The notes below the pieces were generated by a model, which was not told the origin of the DNA, did not search any database, and saw nothing but the letters and a program-made list of their open reading frames with translations. Source: an uncultured Roseicyclus sp. (GTDB lineage Bacteria > Pseudomonadota > Alphaproteobacteria > Rhodobacterales > Rhodobacteraceae). From it: a DNA stretch of 64,000 nt. Both the position numbers and the translations under genes were made by a program. The stretch's first letter is position 1, and each line of letters starts with the position of its first letter. Positions 9,455 through 18,145 of this stretch are shown here, piece after piece. The stretch covers positions 186,001 through 250,000 of the forward strand of contig CANLLF010000004.1 in NCBI GenBank assembly GCA_947491935.1, read 5' to 3'.

Positions 9455-12400
9455 CCCACTTCGACACCGCCTGGGCCGCCGCCGAAGAGGCAAAGCGCAA
9501 ATGGATGGAAGAGAACGGCATGTTCCGCGAGGCGGATGAGCATTCGTCCTGCGGTGTGGGGCTGGTTGTGTCGATTGACGGCACACAATCGCGGCAGGTT
9601 GTGGAAAACGGGATCAACGCGCTCAAGGCGATTTGGCACCGGGGCGCTGTGGATGCCGACGGCAAGACCGGGGACGGCGCGGGCATTCATGTGCAGATCC
9701 CCTACAAGTTCTTCGGTGAGCAGATCGAGCGGACCGGCCACACGGTGCGGGATGAGCTTTTGGCCGTGGGCCAGGTTTTTCTGCCGCGTAATGATTTCGG
9801 GGCGCAGGAGACCTGCCGGACCATCGTGGAATCCGAAGTGCTGCGGATGGGCTATTACAGCTATGGCTGGCGCCATGTGCCCGTCGATATCTCCGTTCTG
9901 GGCGAGAAGGCCAACGCGACGCGGCCCGAGATCGAGCAAATCCTGATCTCCAACGCCAAGGGTGTGGATGAGGAGACGTTTGAGCGGGAGCTTTACGTTA
10001 TTCGTCGGCGGATCGAGAAGGCCGCGGCGGCTGCGGGTGTTGGGCAGCTTTACCTCTGTTCGCTGTCGTGCCGCTCGATCATCTACAAGGGCATGATGCT
10101 GGCCGAGCAGGTGGCGGAGTTTTACCCCGATCTGCTGGATGATCGGTTCGAGAGCGCGTTTGCGATCTATCACCAGCGCTATTCGACCAACACGTTTCCG
10201 CAATGGTGGCTGGCCCAACCGTTCCGCATGCTGGCCCATAACGGCGAAATCAACACGCTGAAGGGCAACCTGAACTGGATGAAGAGCCATGAGATCCGCA
10301 TGGCATCATCGTTCTTTGGGGAGATGGCCGAGGACATCAAGCCGATTGTCGCCGGGGGGTCATCGGATTCCGCCGCTTTGGATTCGGTGTTCGAGGTGCT
10401 GGTGCGGGCCGGGCGGAATGCGCCGATGGCCAAGACGATGCTGGTGCCTGAAGCCTGGAGCCAGACCGCGACGGAACTCCCGCAGGCCTGGCAGGACATG
10501 TATTCCTACTGCAACTCGGTCATGGAGCCGTGGGACGGCCCCGCTGCATTGGCAATGACCGATGGCCGCTGGGTCTGTGCCGGGCTCGACCGGAACGGGC
10601 TGCGCCCGATGCGCTACGTAGTGACGGGGGATGGCCTGCTGATCGCGGGATCCGAGACCGGAATGGTGCCGGTGGATGAGGCGTCGGTTGTGGAGAAGGG
10701 CGCGCTGGGCCCGGGGCAGATGATTGCCGTCGATATGCAGGAACAGACCCTGTTCCATGACACCGAGATCAAGGATGCGCTGTCGGCCAGCCGGGATTTC
10801 GGCGATTGGGTGGGCAAGATCACCAACCTCGAGGAAGAGACCGCCGGGATCAGCGAGGTCGCGTATTTTTCCGGCGCGGATCTGCGCAAGCGGCAGATCG
10901 CGGCGGGTTATTCGATTGAGGAGCTGGAACAGATCCTTGCGCCGATGGCGGAAGATGGCAAAGAAGCACTCGCCAGTATGGGCGACGACACGCCCAGTGC
11001 CGTGCTGAGCAGCCAGTACAGGCCGCTTAGTCACTATTTCCGGCAGAATTTCAGCCAGGTGACGAACCCGCCCATCGACAGCCTGCGCGAATACCGGGTG
11101 ATGAGCCTGAAGACGCGGTTCGGCAACCTCAAGAACGTGCTGGATGAGGATGGCAGCCAGACTGAGATTCTGGTGCTCGACAGCCCGTTCGTGGGCAATG
11201 CGCAGTTCGCCAAGATGGTGAGTTACTTCCAGGACAGCGTGATCGAGATCGATTGTACGTTCGATGCGGGGGCGGAGGCCGGTGCGCTGCGCAAGGGGCT
11301 TGAGCGGATCCGGGCCGAGGCGGAAGATGCCGTGCGCTCCGGCGCCGGGCATATCGTCCTGACCGATCAGGGGCAGGGCGACGGGCGGGTGGCGATGCCG
11401 ATGATCCTTGCCACGTCTGCGGTGCATTCGTGGCTGACGCGCAAGGGCCTGCGGACGTTCTGTTCGCTGAACGTGCGGGCGGCGGAGTGTATTGATCCGC
11501 ATTATTTCGCCGTGCTGATCGGCTGCGGCGCGACCACGGTGAACGCCTATCTGGCGCAGGACAGTATCGCGGATCGGATCGATCGCGGGTTGATTGACGG
11601 CTCGCTCACCGAAGCGATGGCGCGGTATCGCAATGCGATCAATCAGGGCCTTCTGAAGATCATGGCGAAGATGGGCATCAGCGTGATTTCGAGCTATCGC
11701 GGTGGTTTGAACTTCGAGGCCGTAGGCCTGAGCCGCGCGATGGTGGCGGAATATTTCCCCGGTATGCTGAGCCGGATCAGCGGCATCGGCGTTAGCGGGC
11801 TGCAAAAGGCCGTGGAAGAGGCGCATGGCCGCGGCTGGTTGGGTGGGCGTGACGTGCTGCCCATTGGCGGCTTCTACAAGGCGCGCCGCTCGGGGGAGAC
11901 CCATGCCTGGGCTGCTACGACGATGCACATGATGCAGGCGGCCTGCGATCGGGCGTCCTTCTCGCTCTGGAAGCAATACTCCGCGAAGATGCGGAGCAAT
12001 CCGCCGATCCATTTGCGCGACCTTCTGGACATCAAGCCGATGGGCAACCCGGTGCCGATTGAGGAGGTGGAAAGCATCACCTCGATCCGCAAACGGTTCG
12101 TGACGCCGGGCATGTCGCTGGGCGCGCTGTCGCCCGAAGCGCACAAGACGTTGAACGTGGCGATGAACCGGATCGGCGCAAAGTCTGACAGCGGCGAGGG
12201 TGGCGAAGATCCGGCGCATTTTGTGCCGGAATCCAACGGCGACAACCCGTCTGCGAAGATCAAGCAGGTGGCAAGCGGGCGTTTTGGCGTGACGGCGGAG
12301 TACCTGAACCAATGTGAAGAGCTGGAGATCAAGGTTGCCCAGGGCGCCAAGCCCGGAGAAGGTGGTCAGCTGCCCGGCATGAAGGTGACGGAACTGATCG

Positions 12401-13986
12401 CACGGCTGCGGCATTCGACGCCGGGGGTGATGCTGATCTCCCCGCCGCCGCACCATGATATCTATTCCATCGAGGATCTGGCGCAGCTGATCTATGACCT
12501 TAAGCAGATCAACCCGCGTGCCAAGGTGACGGTGAAACTGGTGGCGTCCAGCGGTGTCGGCACGATTGCTGCCGGTGTGGCCAAGGCGAAGGCCGATGTA
12601 ATCCTGATTTCCGGCCATAATGGCGGGACGGGCGCCAGCCCCGCGACCAGTATCAAATATGCCGGTCTGCCGTGGGAGATGGGCCTCACCGAGGCGCATC
12701 AGGTTCTGGCAATGAACAACCTTCGGTCGCGTGTGACACTGAGGACCGATGGCGGATTGCGCACGGGCCGGGACATCGTGATGGCGGCAATGATGGGCGC
12801 CGAGGAATACGGGATCGGCACCGCAGCACTGATCGCCATGGGCTGCATCATGGTGCGCCAGTGCCAGTCCAACACCTGCCCTGTGGGTGTGTGTACGCAG
12901 GACGAAGACCTCCGCGCGAAGTTCACCGGGAATGCCGACAAGGTGGTGAACTTGATCACCTTCTACGCCGAAGAGGTGCGGGAGATTCTGGCCTCCATCG
13001 GCGCGCGGTCGCTTGATGATGTGATCGGGCGTGCCGATCTGTTGAGCCAGGTCAGCCGCGGGGCTGCGCATCTGGACGATCTGGATCTGAACCCGCTTCT
13101 GATCACAGTCGATGGCGCGGACCGCATCGTTTACAATCGCGAGCGGGAACGGAATGCCGTGCCTGATACGCTGGATGCGCAGATCGTGGCGGATGCCGAC
13201 CGGTTCCTGAAAGACGGCGAAAAGATGCAGCTGTCTTATGCGGTGCAGAACACGTTGCGCACGATCGGCACACGCACCAGCAGCCATATCGTTCAGCGCT
13301 TCGGGATGCGGAACGGCCTGCAGCCGGATCACCTGACGGTGAAGCTGAAGGGCTCAGCCGGGCAATCATTGGGCGCGTTTTCCGCGCCGGGCCTGAAGCT
13401 GGAAGTGTCGGGCGACGCCAACGATTACGTCGGCAAGGGTCTGTCGGGGGGCACCGTGGTGGTGCGCCCACCGATGGCTTCGCCGCTCGTGGCGGCGGAC
13501 AACGTGATCATCGGCAACACGGTGCTTTATGGTGCGACCGATGGGCATCTCTTTGCCGCTGGCCGGGCCGGGGAGCGGTTCGCGGTGCGCAATTCCGGCG
13601 CGAAGGTGGTGATCGAGGGCTGCGGCTCCAACGGGTGTGAATACATGACCGGCGGCGTGGCGGTGATCCTCGGCTCCATCGGCGCGAACTTCGGGGCCGG
13701 CATGACAGGCGGGATGGCGTATCTGTACGATCCCGCTGGCGACGCGCTGGTGAACATGAACCTTGAGACGCTGGTGACCTGCCCCGTGACGGTCGACCAT
13801 TGGGAGGCGCAGTTGCGCGGCCTGGTCGAGCGCCACGCCGAGGAAACTGGCAGCATGAAGGCGCGAGACATCTTGCAGCATTGGGAAACCGAGAGGGCGC
13901 ATTTCCTGCAGGTCTGTCCGAAAGAGATGCTCAACAAGATTCCTGTCGGATTGGGGATCGAGGAGACGGCGGTTCCGGCGGAGTAA
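9451..13986 (+). CDS. gltB: glutamate synthase (NADPH) large subunit
   Basis: Alpha subunit of glutamate synthase, 1511 residues. I place the start at the ATG at 9451, coupled by ATGA overlap to the GFA gene; the frame is open further upstream only as a shadow of that gene. Cys34 in SSCGVGLV is the expected N-terminal nucleophile of the glutaminase domain after removal of a 33-residue propeptide. The central domain is followed by the FMN/2-oxoglutarate synthase barrel (GEGGEDPAHFVPESNGDNPSAK region, SGHNGGTGASP). The [3Fe-4S] cluster motif is CIMVRQCQSNTCPVGVC. The C-terminal GXGXG beta-helix (GCGSNGCEYMTGGVAVIL) is intact. It works with GltD, encoded 1.3 kb upstream. Confidence 0.97.
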   Translation: MTHFDTAWAAAEEAKRKWMEENGMFREADEHSSCGVGLVVSIDGTQSRQVVENGINALKAIWHRGAVDADGKTGDGAGIHVQIPYKFFGEQIERTGHTVRDELLAVGQVFLPRNDFGAQETCRTIVESEVLRMGYYSYGWRHVPVDISVLGEKANATRPEIEQILISNAKGVDEETFERELYVIRRRIEKAAAAAGVGQLYLCSLSCRSIIYKGMMLAEQVAEFYPDLLDDRFESAFAIYHQRYSTNTFPQWWLAQPFRMLAHNGEINTLKGNLNWMKSHEIRMASSFFGEMAEDIKPIVAGGSSDSAALDSVFEVLVRAGRNAPMAKTMLVPEAWSQTATELPQAWQDMYSYCNSVMEPWDGPAALAMTDGRWVCAGLDRNGLRPMRYVVTGDGLLIAGSETGMVPVDEASVVEKGALGPGQMIAVDMQEQTLFHDTEIKDALSASRDFGDWVGKITNLEEETAGISEVAYFSGADLRKRQIAAGYSIEELEQILAPMAEDGKEALASMGDDTPSAVLSSQYRPLSHYFRQNFSQVTNPPIDSLREYRVMSLKTRFGNLKNVLDEDGSQTEILVLDSPFVGNAQFAKMVSYFQDSVIEIDCTFDAGAEAGALRKGLERIRAEAEDAVRSGAGHIVLTDQGQGDGRVAMPMILATSAVHSWLTRKGLRTFCSLNVRAAECIDPHYFAVLIGCGATTVNAYLAQDSIADRIDRGLIDGSLTEAMARYRNAINQGLLKIMAKMGISVISSYRGGLNFEAVGLSRAMVAEYFPGMLSRISGIGVSGLQKAVEEAHGRGWLGGRDVLPIGGFYKARRSGETHAWAATTMHMMQAACDRASFSLWKQYSAKMRSNPPIHLRDLLDIKPMGNPVPIEEVESITSIRKRFVTPGMSLGALSPEAHKTLNVAMNRIGAKSDSGEGGEDPAHFVPESNGDNPSAKIKQVASGRFGVTAEYLNQCEELEIKVAQGAKPGEGGQLPGMKVTELIARLRHSTPGVMLISPPPHHDIYSIEDLAQLIYDLKQINPRAKVTVKLVASSGVGTIAAGVAKAKADVILISGHNGGTGASPATSIKYAGLPWEMGLTEAHQVLAMNNLRSRVTLRTDGGLRTGRDIVMAAMMGAEEYGIGTAALIAMGCIMVRQCQSNTCPVGVCTQDEDLRAKFTGNADKVVNLITFYAEEVREILASIGARSLDDVIGRADLLSQVSRGAAHLDDLDLNPLLITVDGADRIVYNRERERNAVPDTLDAQIVADADRFLKDGEKMQLSYAVQNTLRTIGTRTSSHIVQRFGMRNGLQPDHLTVKLKGSAGQSLGAFSAPGLKLEVSGDANDYVGKGLSGGTVVVRPPMASPLVAADNVIIGNTVLYGATDGHLFAAGRAGERFAVRNSGAKVVIEGCGSNGCEYMTGGVAVILGSIGANFGAGMTGGMAYLYDPAGDALVNMNLETLVTCPVTVDHWEAQLRGLVERHAEETGSMKARDILQHWETERAHFLQVCPKEMLNKIPVGLGIEETAVPAE

Positions 13987-14031
13987 CTTTACCGGACGAC
14001 CTCAACAGATTGGCGAAACCTTGAACAGACT

Positions 14032-14063
14032 GTCAGGCTCTATGTAGGGTGTTAGAGCCTGAC
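14032..14063. terminator. hairpin between convergent gltB and serB
   Basis: A perfect 10-base-pair inverted repeat (GTCAGGCTCT at 14032-14041 and AGAGCCTGAC at 14054-14063) with a 12-base loop lies between the two convergent stop codons. Neither strand shows a clean U-run directly after the stem, so it may act as a weak bidirectional terminator or as an mRNA 3'-end stabiliser. Confidence 0.5.
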
Positions 14064-14098
14064 TCATCGTCTTTGCCTTTGCTGAATTCATTCAACCT

Positions 14099-14974
14099 CT
14101 AAGGCGTCACGAAATCCGTTTTCGCGTAGCCCTGAATGAACAGGAGCGCCGTCAGGTCGCCGTGGTTGATGCGGATCTTCGCTTGTTCCTGCACCGTTGG
14201 TTTGGCGTGAAGGGCCACGCCCGTTCCCGCCATTTGCAGCATGCCGAGATCATTGGCGCCGTCGCCTACGGCCAGCACATCGGCCGGTTTCAGGTCGCGT
14301 TGCGCGGCGATACGGGTCAGCGCCTCGACCTTCGCGTCGCGCCCCAGGATCGGGGTGGCGACCTGCCCCGTCAGCGCCCCGTGCTCCGCGAGAAGCGTGT
14401 TGGCGTGGTGTTCGTCAAAGCCGAGCTTTTCGGCGATGGCGGCGGTGAACGCGGTGAACCCGCCGGAGACAAGCACGCAATGGGCCCCGTTCGCCTTCAT
14501 CGTGGCCAGCAGGGTCGGGCCGCCGGGCATCAAGGTGATGCGTTTGTCCAGAACCTTGGCAATCGTCGCCTCGGGCAGGCCCTGCAACAGGCCGACGCGT
14601 TTCCTGAGCGCGGCTTCAAACTCCAACTCGCCATTCATGGCGCGCGCGGTAATGGCGGCGACCTGTTCGCCGAAACCGGCCTCGGCCGCCAATTCGTCGA
14701 TGCATTCCTGCTGGATCATCGTGCTGTCCATATCGGCCAGCAGTATCTTCTTGCGGCGGTTCCCTGCCTTTTGCACCACCAGGTCCACGCCCTCGGCGCT
14801 GAGGCTTTCCCAAACGGTTCCGATATTTCGTGGAATCTTGGGCGCATCGAACTCCGCGCAATGGTTCGGATCGAGCCAAAGGGCATCACCGCCCCCCATC
14901 GCGTTGCGGAGATTCTTGACGAGGCTCGGATCCAGATACATGGCCGAGTTGGTCAGAAGGGTTACGGTGAACAT
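14099..14974 (-). CDS. serB: phosphoserine phosphatase
   Basis: Last enzyme of serine synthesis: hydrolyses O-phosphoserine to serine. The product is 291 residues from the ATG at 14974; the frame continues upstream to 15322 but that part is a shadow of the divergent hydrolase. HAD motifs are visible: motif I LADMDST (nucleophile Asp), motif II VLVSGGFT, and motif III/IV AVGDGANDLGML. The N-terminal 75 residues resemble the ACT-like regulatory part found in alphaproteobacterial SerB. It is divergent from the hydrolase at 15063. serC and serA are 16 kb away in the same window, so the pathway is complete but split. Confidence 0.95.
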   Translation of the reverse strand: MFTVTLLTNSAMYLDPSLVKNLRNAMGGGDALWLDPNHCAEFDAPKIPRNIGTVWESLSAEGVDLVVQKAGNRRKKILLADMDSTMIQQECIDELAAEAGFGEQVAAITARAMNGELEFEAALRKRVGLLQGLPEATIAKVLDKRITLMPGGPTLLATMKANGAHCVLVSGGFTAFTAAIAEKLGFDEHHANTLLAEHGALTGQVATPILGRDAKVEALTRIAAQRDLKPADVLAVGDGANDLGMLQMAGTGVALHAKPTVQEQAKIRINHGDLTALLFIQGYAKTDFVTP

Positions 14975-15062
14975 GTTTCGCGCTTTCGGGATCTTGCCGA
15001 CAAAACCATAGGTCGTGGGGCCGGGCAGGGCCAGTGCATTGGCGACCGGCATGTGGTGCGCT

Positions 15063-16559
15063 ATGTCGCGCGTCATGGCAGGACGGATCGGGACATGGGC
15101 CTTTGCGGCGGTGGCGGTTTTGGCGCTTGGTCTGGGTATAGCGCTTCTGGAGCGTGCGCGGGCAGGTGTTGAAATCAGCCATGATGTGGTCGGACGGACG
15201 CCCGTAACCGTTACGCGTGTCCCCGATGCGGAGGCGCCGGTCGTGGTGATTGCCCATGGCTTCGCGGGATCCCGCCAGATGATGTCGGCCTGGGCGCTGT
15301 CGGCGGCTCGGGCGGGATACATCGCCGTGACCTATGATTTGGAGGGGCATGGCCGCAATCCGGTGCCGATGTCGGGTGATGTGACCGAGCTGGACGGCAC
15401 AACACGCATCCTTCTGGAAGAGATGGCGCGTGTTGTTGCGTTTGCGGTGTCGTTGCCCGGCGCGGATCAGCGTGTGGCGCTGGTGGGGCATTCCATGGCA
15501 TCCGATCTGATCGTGCGGCAGGGCCTTGTGGATGAACGGGTTGAGGCAATCGTGGGGATTTCCCTGTTCTCCCGGGCTGTCACGGCGTCGGAACCCCGGA
15601 ACCTTCTGATCCTGAATGGTCAGTTCGAGGGGACATTGCGGGCTGAGGCGCAGCGCGTGATGGCGGAGATTGGTGGCCTGGAAGGTGAGATCGTGGGCGA
15701 GCCTGGCGAAGGGTTCGCAAGATATGCGGTGGCCGTGCCCTGGGCGGAGCATGCCAGCATTTTATGGGCGCCCACGGGCTTGGAGAATATGGTGACCTGG
15801 CTGGACGCGACGTTTGACCGGGAAAGCGACCGCGGGATCGTCCGGCTGGGTTGGGGCATCATCTTGATGCTGGCCGGTGCAGTCATGTTGGCGCGGCCCC
15901 TCGCCGCAATCTTGCCGGGCGGGCCGGAGCCGGAGGGCCCGCCGCGACGTGCGTTTTGGATCCTGTCGCTCGCCCCCATCGTTGTTGTGCCACCTATCGC
16001 TGTATCCATCGAGGTCGGCGTATTGCCGGTGCTGGTGGCCGACTATCTGGCGGTTCATCTGGCACTTTACGGCCTCATCGTCTTGCTTGGCGCGGTCGTG
16101 TCGGGGTGGCGGCCTGACTTGCGCGGAGCATTTTGGGGCCTGTTGTTGGCGGTCTTTGGCATCGCCTTGTTCGGGATGTTGATGGATCGCTATGTGGCGT
16201 CGTTCGTCCCCCATGCGGGCCGCATTCCGATCATGCTGGCAATCGTGCCGGGCGCCATACTGGCGATGTGGGCCGATGCGGTGCTGACACGGGCGACAGG
16301 CGCCGCGGTCTGGCAAAGGATCGTTGTCCGCGGCGGGTTCCTGGCATCCCTATCTGTCGCCGTTGCGCTCGACTTCGAGCGTTTGTTCTTCCTCGTCCTG
16401 ATCTTCCCGGTGATCGTGTTGTTCTATGCCAGTTTCGGGATGATGGGCCGCTGGGTGGGGCGGCAGACGGGATCGACGTTTGCGGTTGGCGTCGGGCTGG
16501 GCATTTTGCTGGGCTGGGCGCTGGGCGTCAGCTTTCCGATGTATGTGGCCGGGGGCTGA
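15063..16559 (+). CDS. alpha/beta hydrolase with C-terminal multi-spanning membrane domain
   Basis: A two-part protein of about 498 residues. After one N-terminal membrane helix (TWAFAAVAVLALGLGIALL) comes an alpha/beta hydrolase domain: oxyanion region IAHGFAGSRQ, YDLEGHGRN, and the nucleophile elbow LVGHSMAS, with a candidate catalytic His in WAEHASIL. From about residue 265 to the end there are seven or eight hydrophobic helices (for example GWGIILMLAGAVMLARPLAAI and LFFLVLIFPVIVLFYASFGM). The catalytic domain would sit outside the cytoplasm or at the membrane face. The substrate cannot be told. Start choice is uncertain: ATGs at 15051, 15063 and 15075 are all possible, none with a clear ribosome site. 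It is divergent from serB. Confidence 0.8.
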   Translation: MSRVMAGRIGTWAFAAVAVLALGLGIALLERARAGVEISHDVVGRTPVTVTRVPDAEAPVVVIAHGFAGSRQMMSAWALSAARAGYIAVTYDLEGHGRNPVPMSGDVTELDGTTRILLEEMARVVAFAVSLPGADQRVALVGHSMASDLIVRQGLVDERVEAIVGISLFSRAVTASEPRNLLILNGQFEGTLRAEAQRVMAEIGGLEGEIVGEPGEGFARYAVAVPWAEHASILWAPTGLENMVTWLDATFDRESDRGIVRLGWGIILMLAGAVMLARPLAAILPGGPEPEGPPRRAFWILSLAPIVVVPPIAVSIEVGVLPVLVADYLAVHLALYGLIVLLGAVVSGWRPDLRGAFWGLLLAVFGIALFGMLMDRYVASFVPHAGRIPIMLAIVPGAILAMWADAVLTRATGAAVWQRIVVRGGFLASLSVAVALDFERLFFLVLIFPVIVLFYASFGMMGRWVGRQTGSTFAVGVGLGILLGWALGVSFPMYVAGG

Positions 16560-16572
16560 TACGCCGTTTTTG

Positions 16573-17100
16573 CTAGGGTGCGATCCAGGCCCCGGTCCAG
16601 TTGGTCTCCGATCTGTAACGGGCGCGGATATGCGTTTCCCCCAGGTGCAGCACGTCAATTTCCGTCAGGTGACACAGAAGGCGGCCGAAGCGAGGCGCAG
16701 CGTCCGGCGGGTTTGCCGTCAGTGGCGTGCCGGGGATGAGGCCGGTGTAATTGGATTGAGCCTCGGTCGGCAGAGATGCGAAGAGCTTGGCATCACCAGT
16801 GTGGAGGACGGCGCTGGCTTTGGCGCGGATCTGCAGGCGCGCCTTGGGAATCCAGACATGGATCGCAACGGCCGGGTTCGCGTTGATCTGCTTCGCCTTG
16901 GGGGAGGCAACATCGGTGTGAAACTCAAGACACTCGTCGTCGCGCGACGCGGCGCGCAGCACGAGGGTTCGAAGCTCCGGCCCATGCGGCCCGAGACTGG
17001 CCAGCGTCGGATGACGTGCGGGGTGAGTCCGGTCCTCTGTTCCATGCATCAGGTGCTGCCAAACCGTCTCGAACAGGCTGATCAGGCTCTGATCATTCAT
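16573..17100 (-). CDS. pyridoxamine 5'-phosphate oxidase-like flavin-binding protein
   Basis: A 175-residue protein of the split-barrel FMN-binding superfamily (PNPOx-like). Typical features are the N-terminal helix MNDQSLISLFETVWQHL, the ELRTLVLRAASRDDECLEFHTD strand pair and the SPKAKQINANPAVAIHVW segment that contacts the flavin. It is shorter than true PdxH, so a general FMN-dependent oxidoreductase or haem/flavin-binding role is as likely as pyridoxal phosphate synthesis. Its start overlaps the stop of the upstream lipocalin-like gene by eight bases, placing it as the last gene of the ABC cassette operon. Confidence 0.85.
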   Translation of the reverse strand: MNDQSLISLFETVWQHLMHGTEDRTHPARHPTLASLGPHGPELRTLVLRAASRDDECLEFHTDVASPKAKQINANPAVAIHVWIPKARLQIRAKASAVLHTGDAKLFASLPTEAQSNYTGLIPGTPLTANPPDAAPRFGRLLCHLTEIDVLHLGETHIRARYRSETNWTGAWIAP

Positions 17101-18145
17101 ACCCTGTCATCTCCAGATATCCGATCCCCTCATGGCTTCCCGTGAAGGCAATCGGACCCTCCCAATAGCCGAAGCTGGTCTCCATCCAGGATTGCGCATT
17201 CAGCGGCGTCGTGACGATATCGACCGCCCTCTCCGGGAAGGTCAGGCGCCATTCGGTTGGAATAGTGCGGCCCGCAACTTCGGTTGTGGCCTGAGGCGTA
17301 AGGATCACATGACCATCGCCATAGCTCTGTGTTGTTCCATCCGCGTCGATCCAAGTGGCGGAGGTGAAGCTGCCGCCCTGCCGGTCGCGCAGGCCAAAGG
17401 CCATCATCCGCGCGCCGTCGGACAGTTGAAGCGAGAACCAATCCCACCCCGCCTGATCGTCGCTGAGCGGTTGCGATGACCATTCGCGATCCAGCCACGC
17501 CGTGCCGGTGACGGGCACGGGTCCATCCGGCAGTTCCAGAACTCCCGCGACGTCGTAGAATGGTTGGGAGTAGTAGTAGCTCGCCTGACCCTCGGCGCTT
17601 TTGACCGAGTAGCCCCCATCACCGTGAAAGATGACCGGCCCGGTGGCCTCGAGCGCCAAATCATAAGCAAAATTCGCCCCACGCGCCGTGAGGGTAAGGG
17701 CATTAAGCGCATCCCCCCCATCGGCCGTGGACGTCATGTGCCAATCATCGATGAATGCGCGAAATGGGTCCGCAATCACACCAGCCTGCCCGATGCCACC
17801 GCGCGCGAGGCGTTCGGCGCTGTAATGGGCAGCTGGCGTGGTGAGCCCCGCATGACCCATGAAAAGCTGCGGCGTGTCCCATCCATCGGCCTCGACGGGG
17901 GCAAGGGCACTCCGAAACAACGTCCATTGAATGCCGTAGCGGGTGCCATCCGCGCCTTGCAGCGTCGCGGTCAGATACCACCATTCGATCCGGTAGTCCG
18001 GATGCGGGCCGTGATCGTCGGGGAATGTGAAGGTTGGGTCGGGTCCTGGCACCGCAAAGCCGGGGGCGTCAGTTCCAAGGCCAGCGAAGCCCTGCGGATA
18101 GGCTGGAGTGGCCAGAAGTAGAGAGATGACGAGATAGCGCAGCAT
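17093..18145 (-). CDS. lipocalin-like AttH/CrtC-family periplasmic protein
   Basis: A 350-residue exported protein of the lipocalin-like family that includes AttH and carotenoid hydratase CrtC. A signal peptide (MLRYLVISLLLATPAYPQG) is followed by the family hallmark YRIEWWYLTATLQG and by GTAWLDREWSSQPL and WDWFSLQLSDGARMMAFGLRD. The start overlaps the permease stop by one base (TGATG). In AttEFGH systems this component accompanies an FtsX-type permease and an ATPase, exactly the genes upstream here. Without carotenoid genes nearby, an envelope/transport role is more likely than carotenoid hydration. Confidence 0.85.
   Translation of the reverse strand: MLRYLVISLLLATPAYPQGFAGLGTDAPGFAVPGPDPTFTFPDDHGPHPDYRIEWWYLTATLQGADGTRYGIQWTLFRSALAPVEADGWDTPQLFMGHAGLTTPAAHYSAERLARGGIGQAGVIADPFRAFIDDWHMTSTADGGDALNALTLTARGANFAYDLALEATGPVIFHGDGGYSVKSAEGQASYYYSQPFYDVAGVLELPDGPVPVTGTAWLDREWSSQPLSDDQAGWDWFSLQLSDGARMMAFGLRDRQGGSFTSATWIDADGTTQSYGDGHVILTPQATTEVAGRTIPTEWRLTFPERAVDIVTTPLNAQSWMETSFGYWEGPIAFTGSHEGIGYLEMTGYE

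Noticed and set aside
10360-13332. A 990-codon open frame antisense to gltB
   Set aside because: It is an exact shadow of gltB, has no ribosome site, and its translation is low-complexity His/Arg/Gln-rich as expected for the reverse frame of a GC-rich gene.
17564-18121. A plus-strand frame within the lipocalin-like gene
   Set aside because: It is opposite a gene with signal peptide, family motifs and coupling on both sides.
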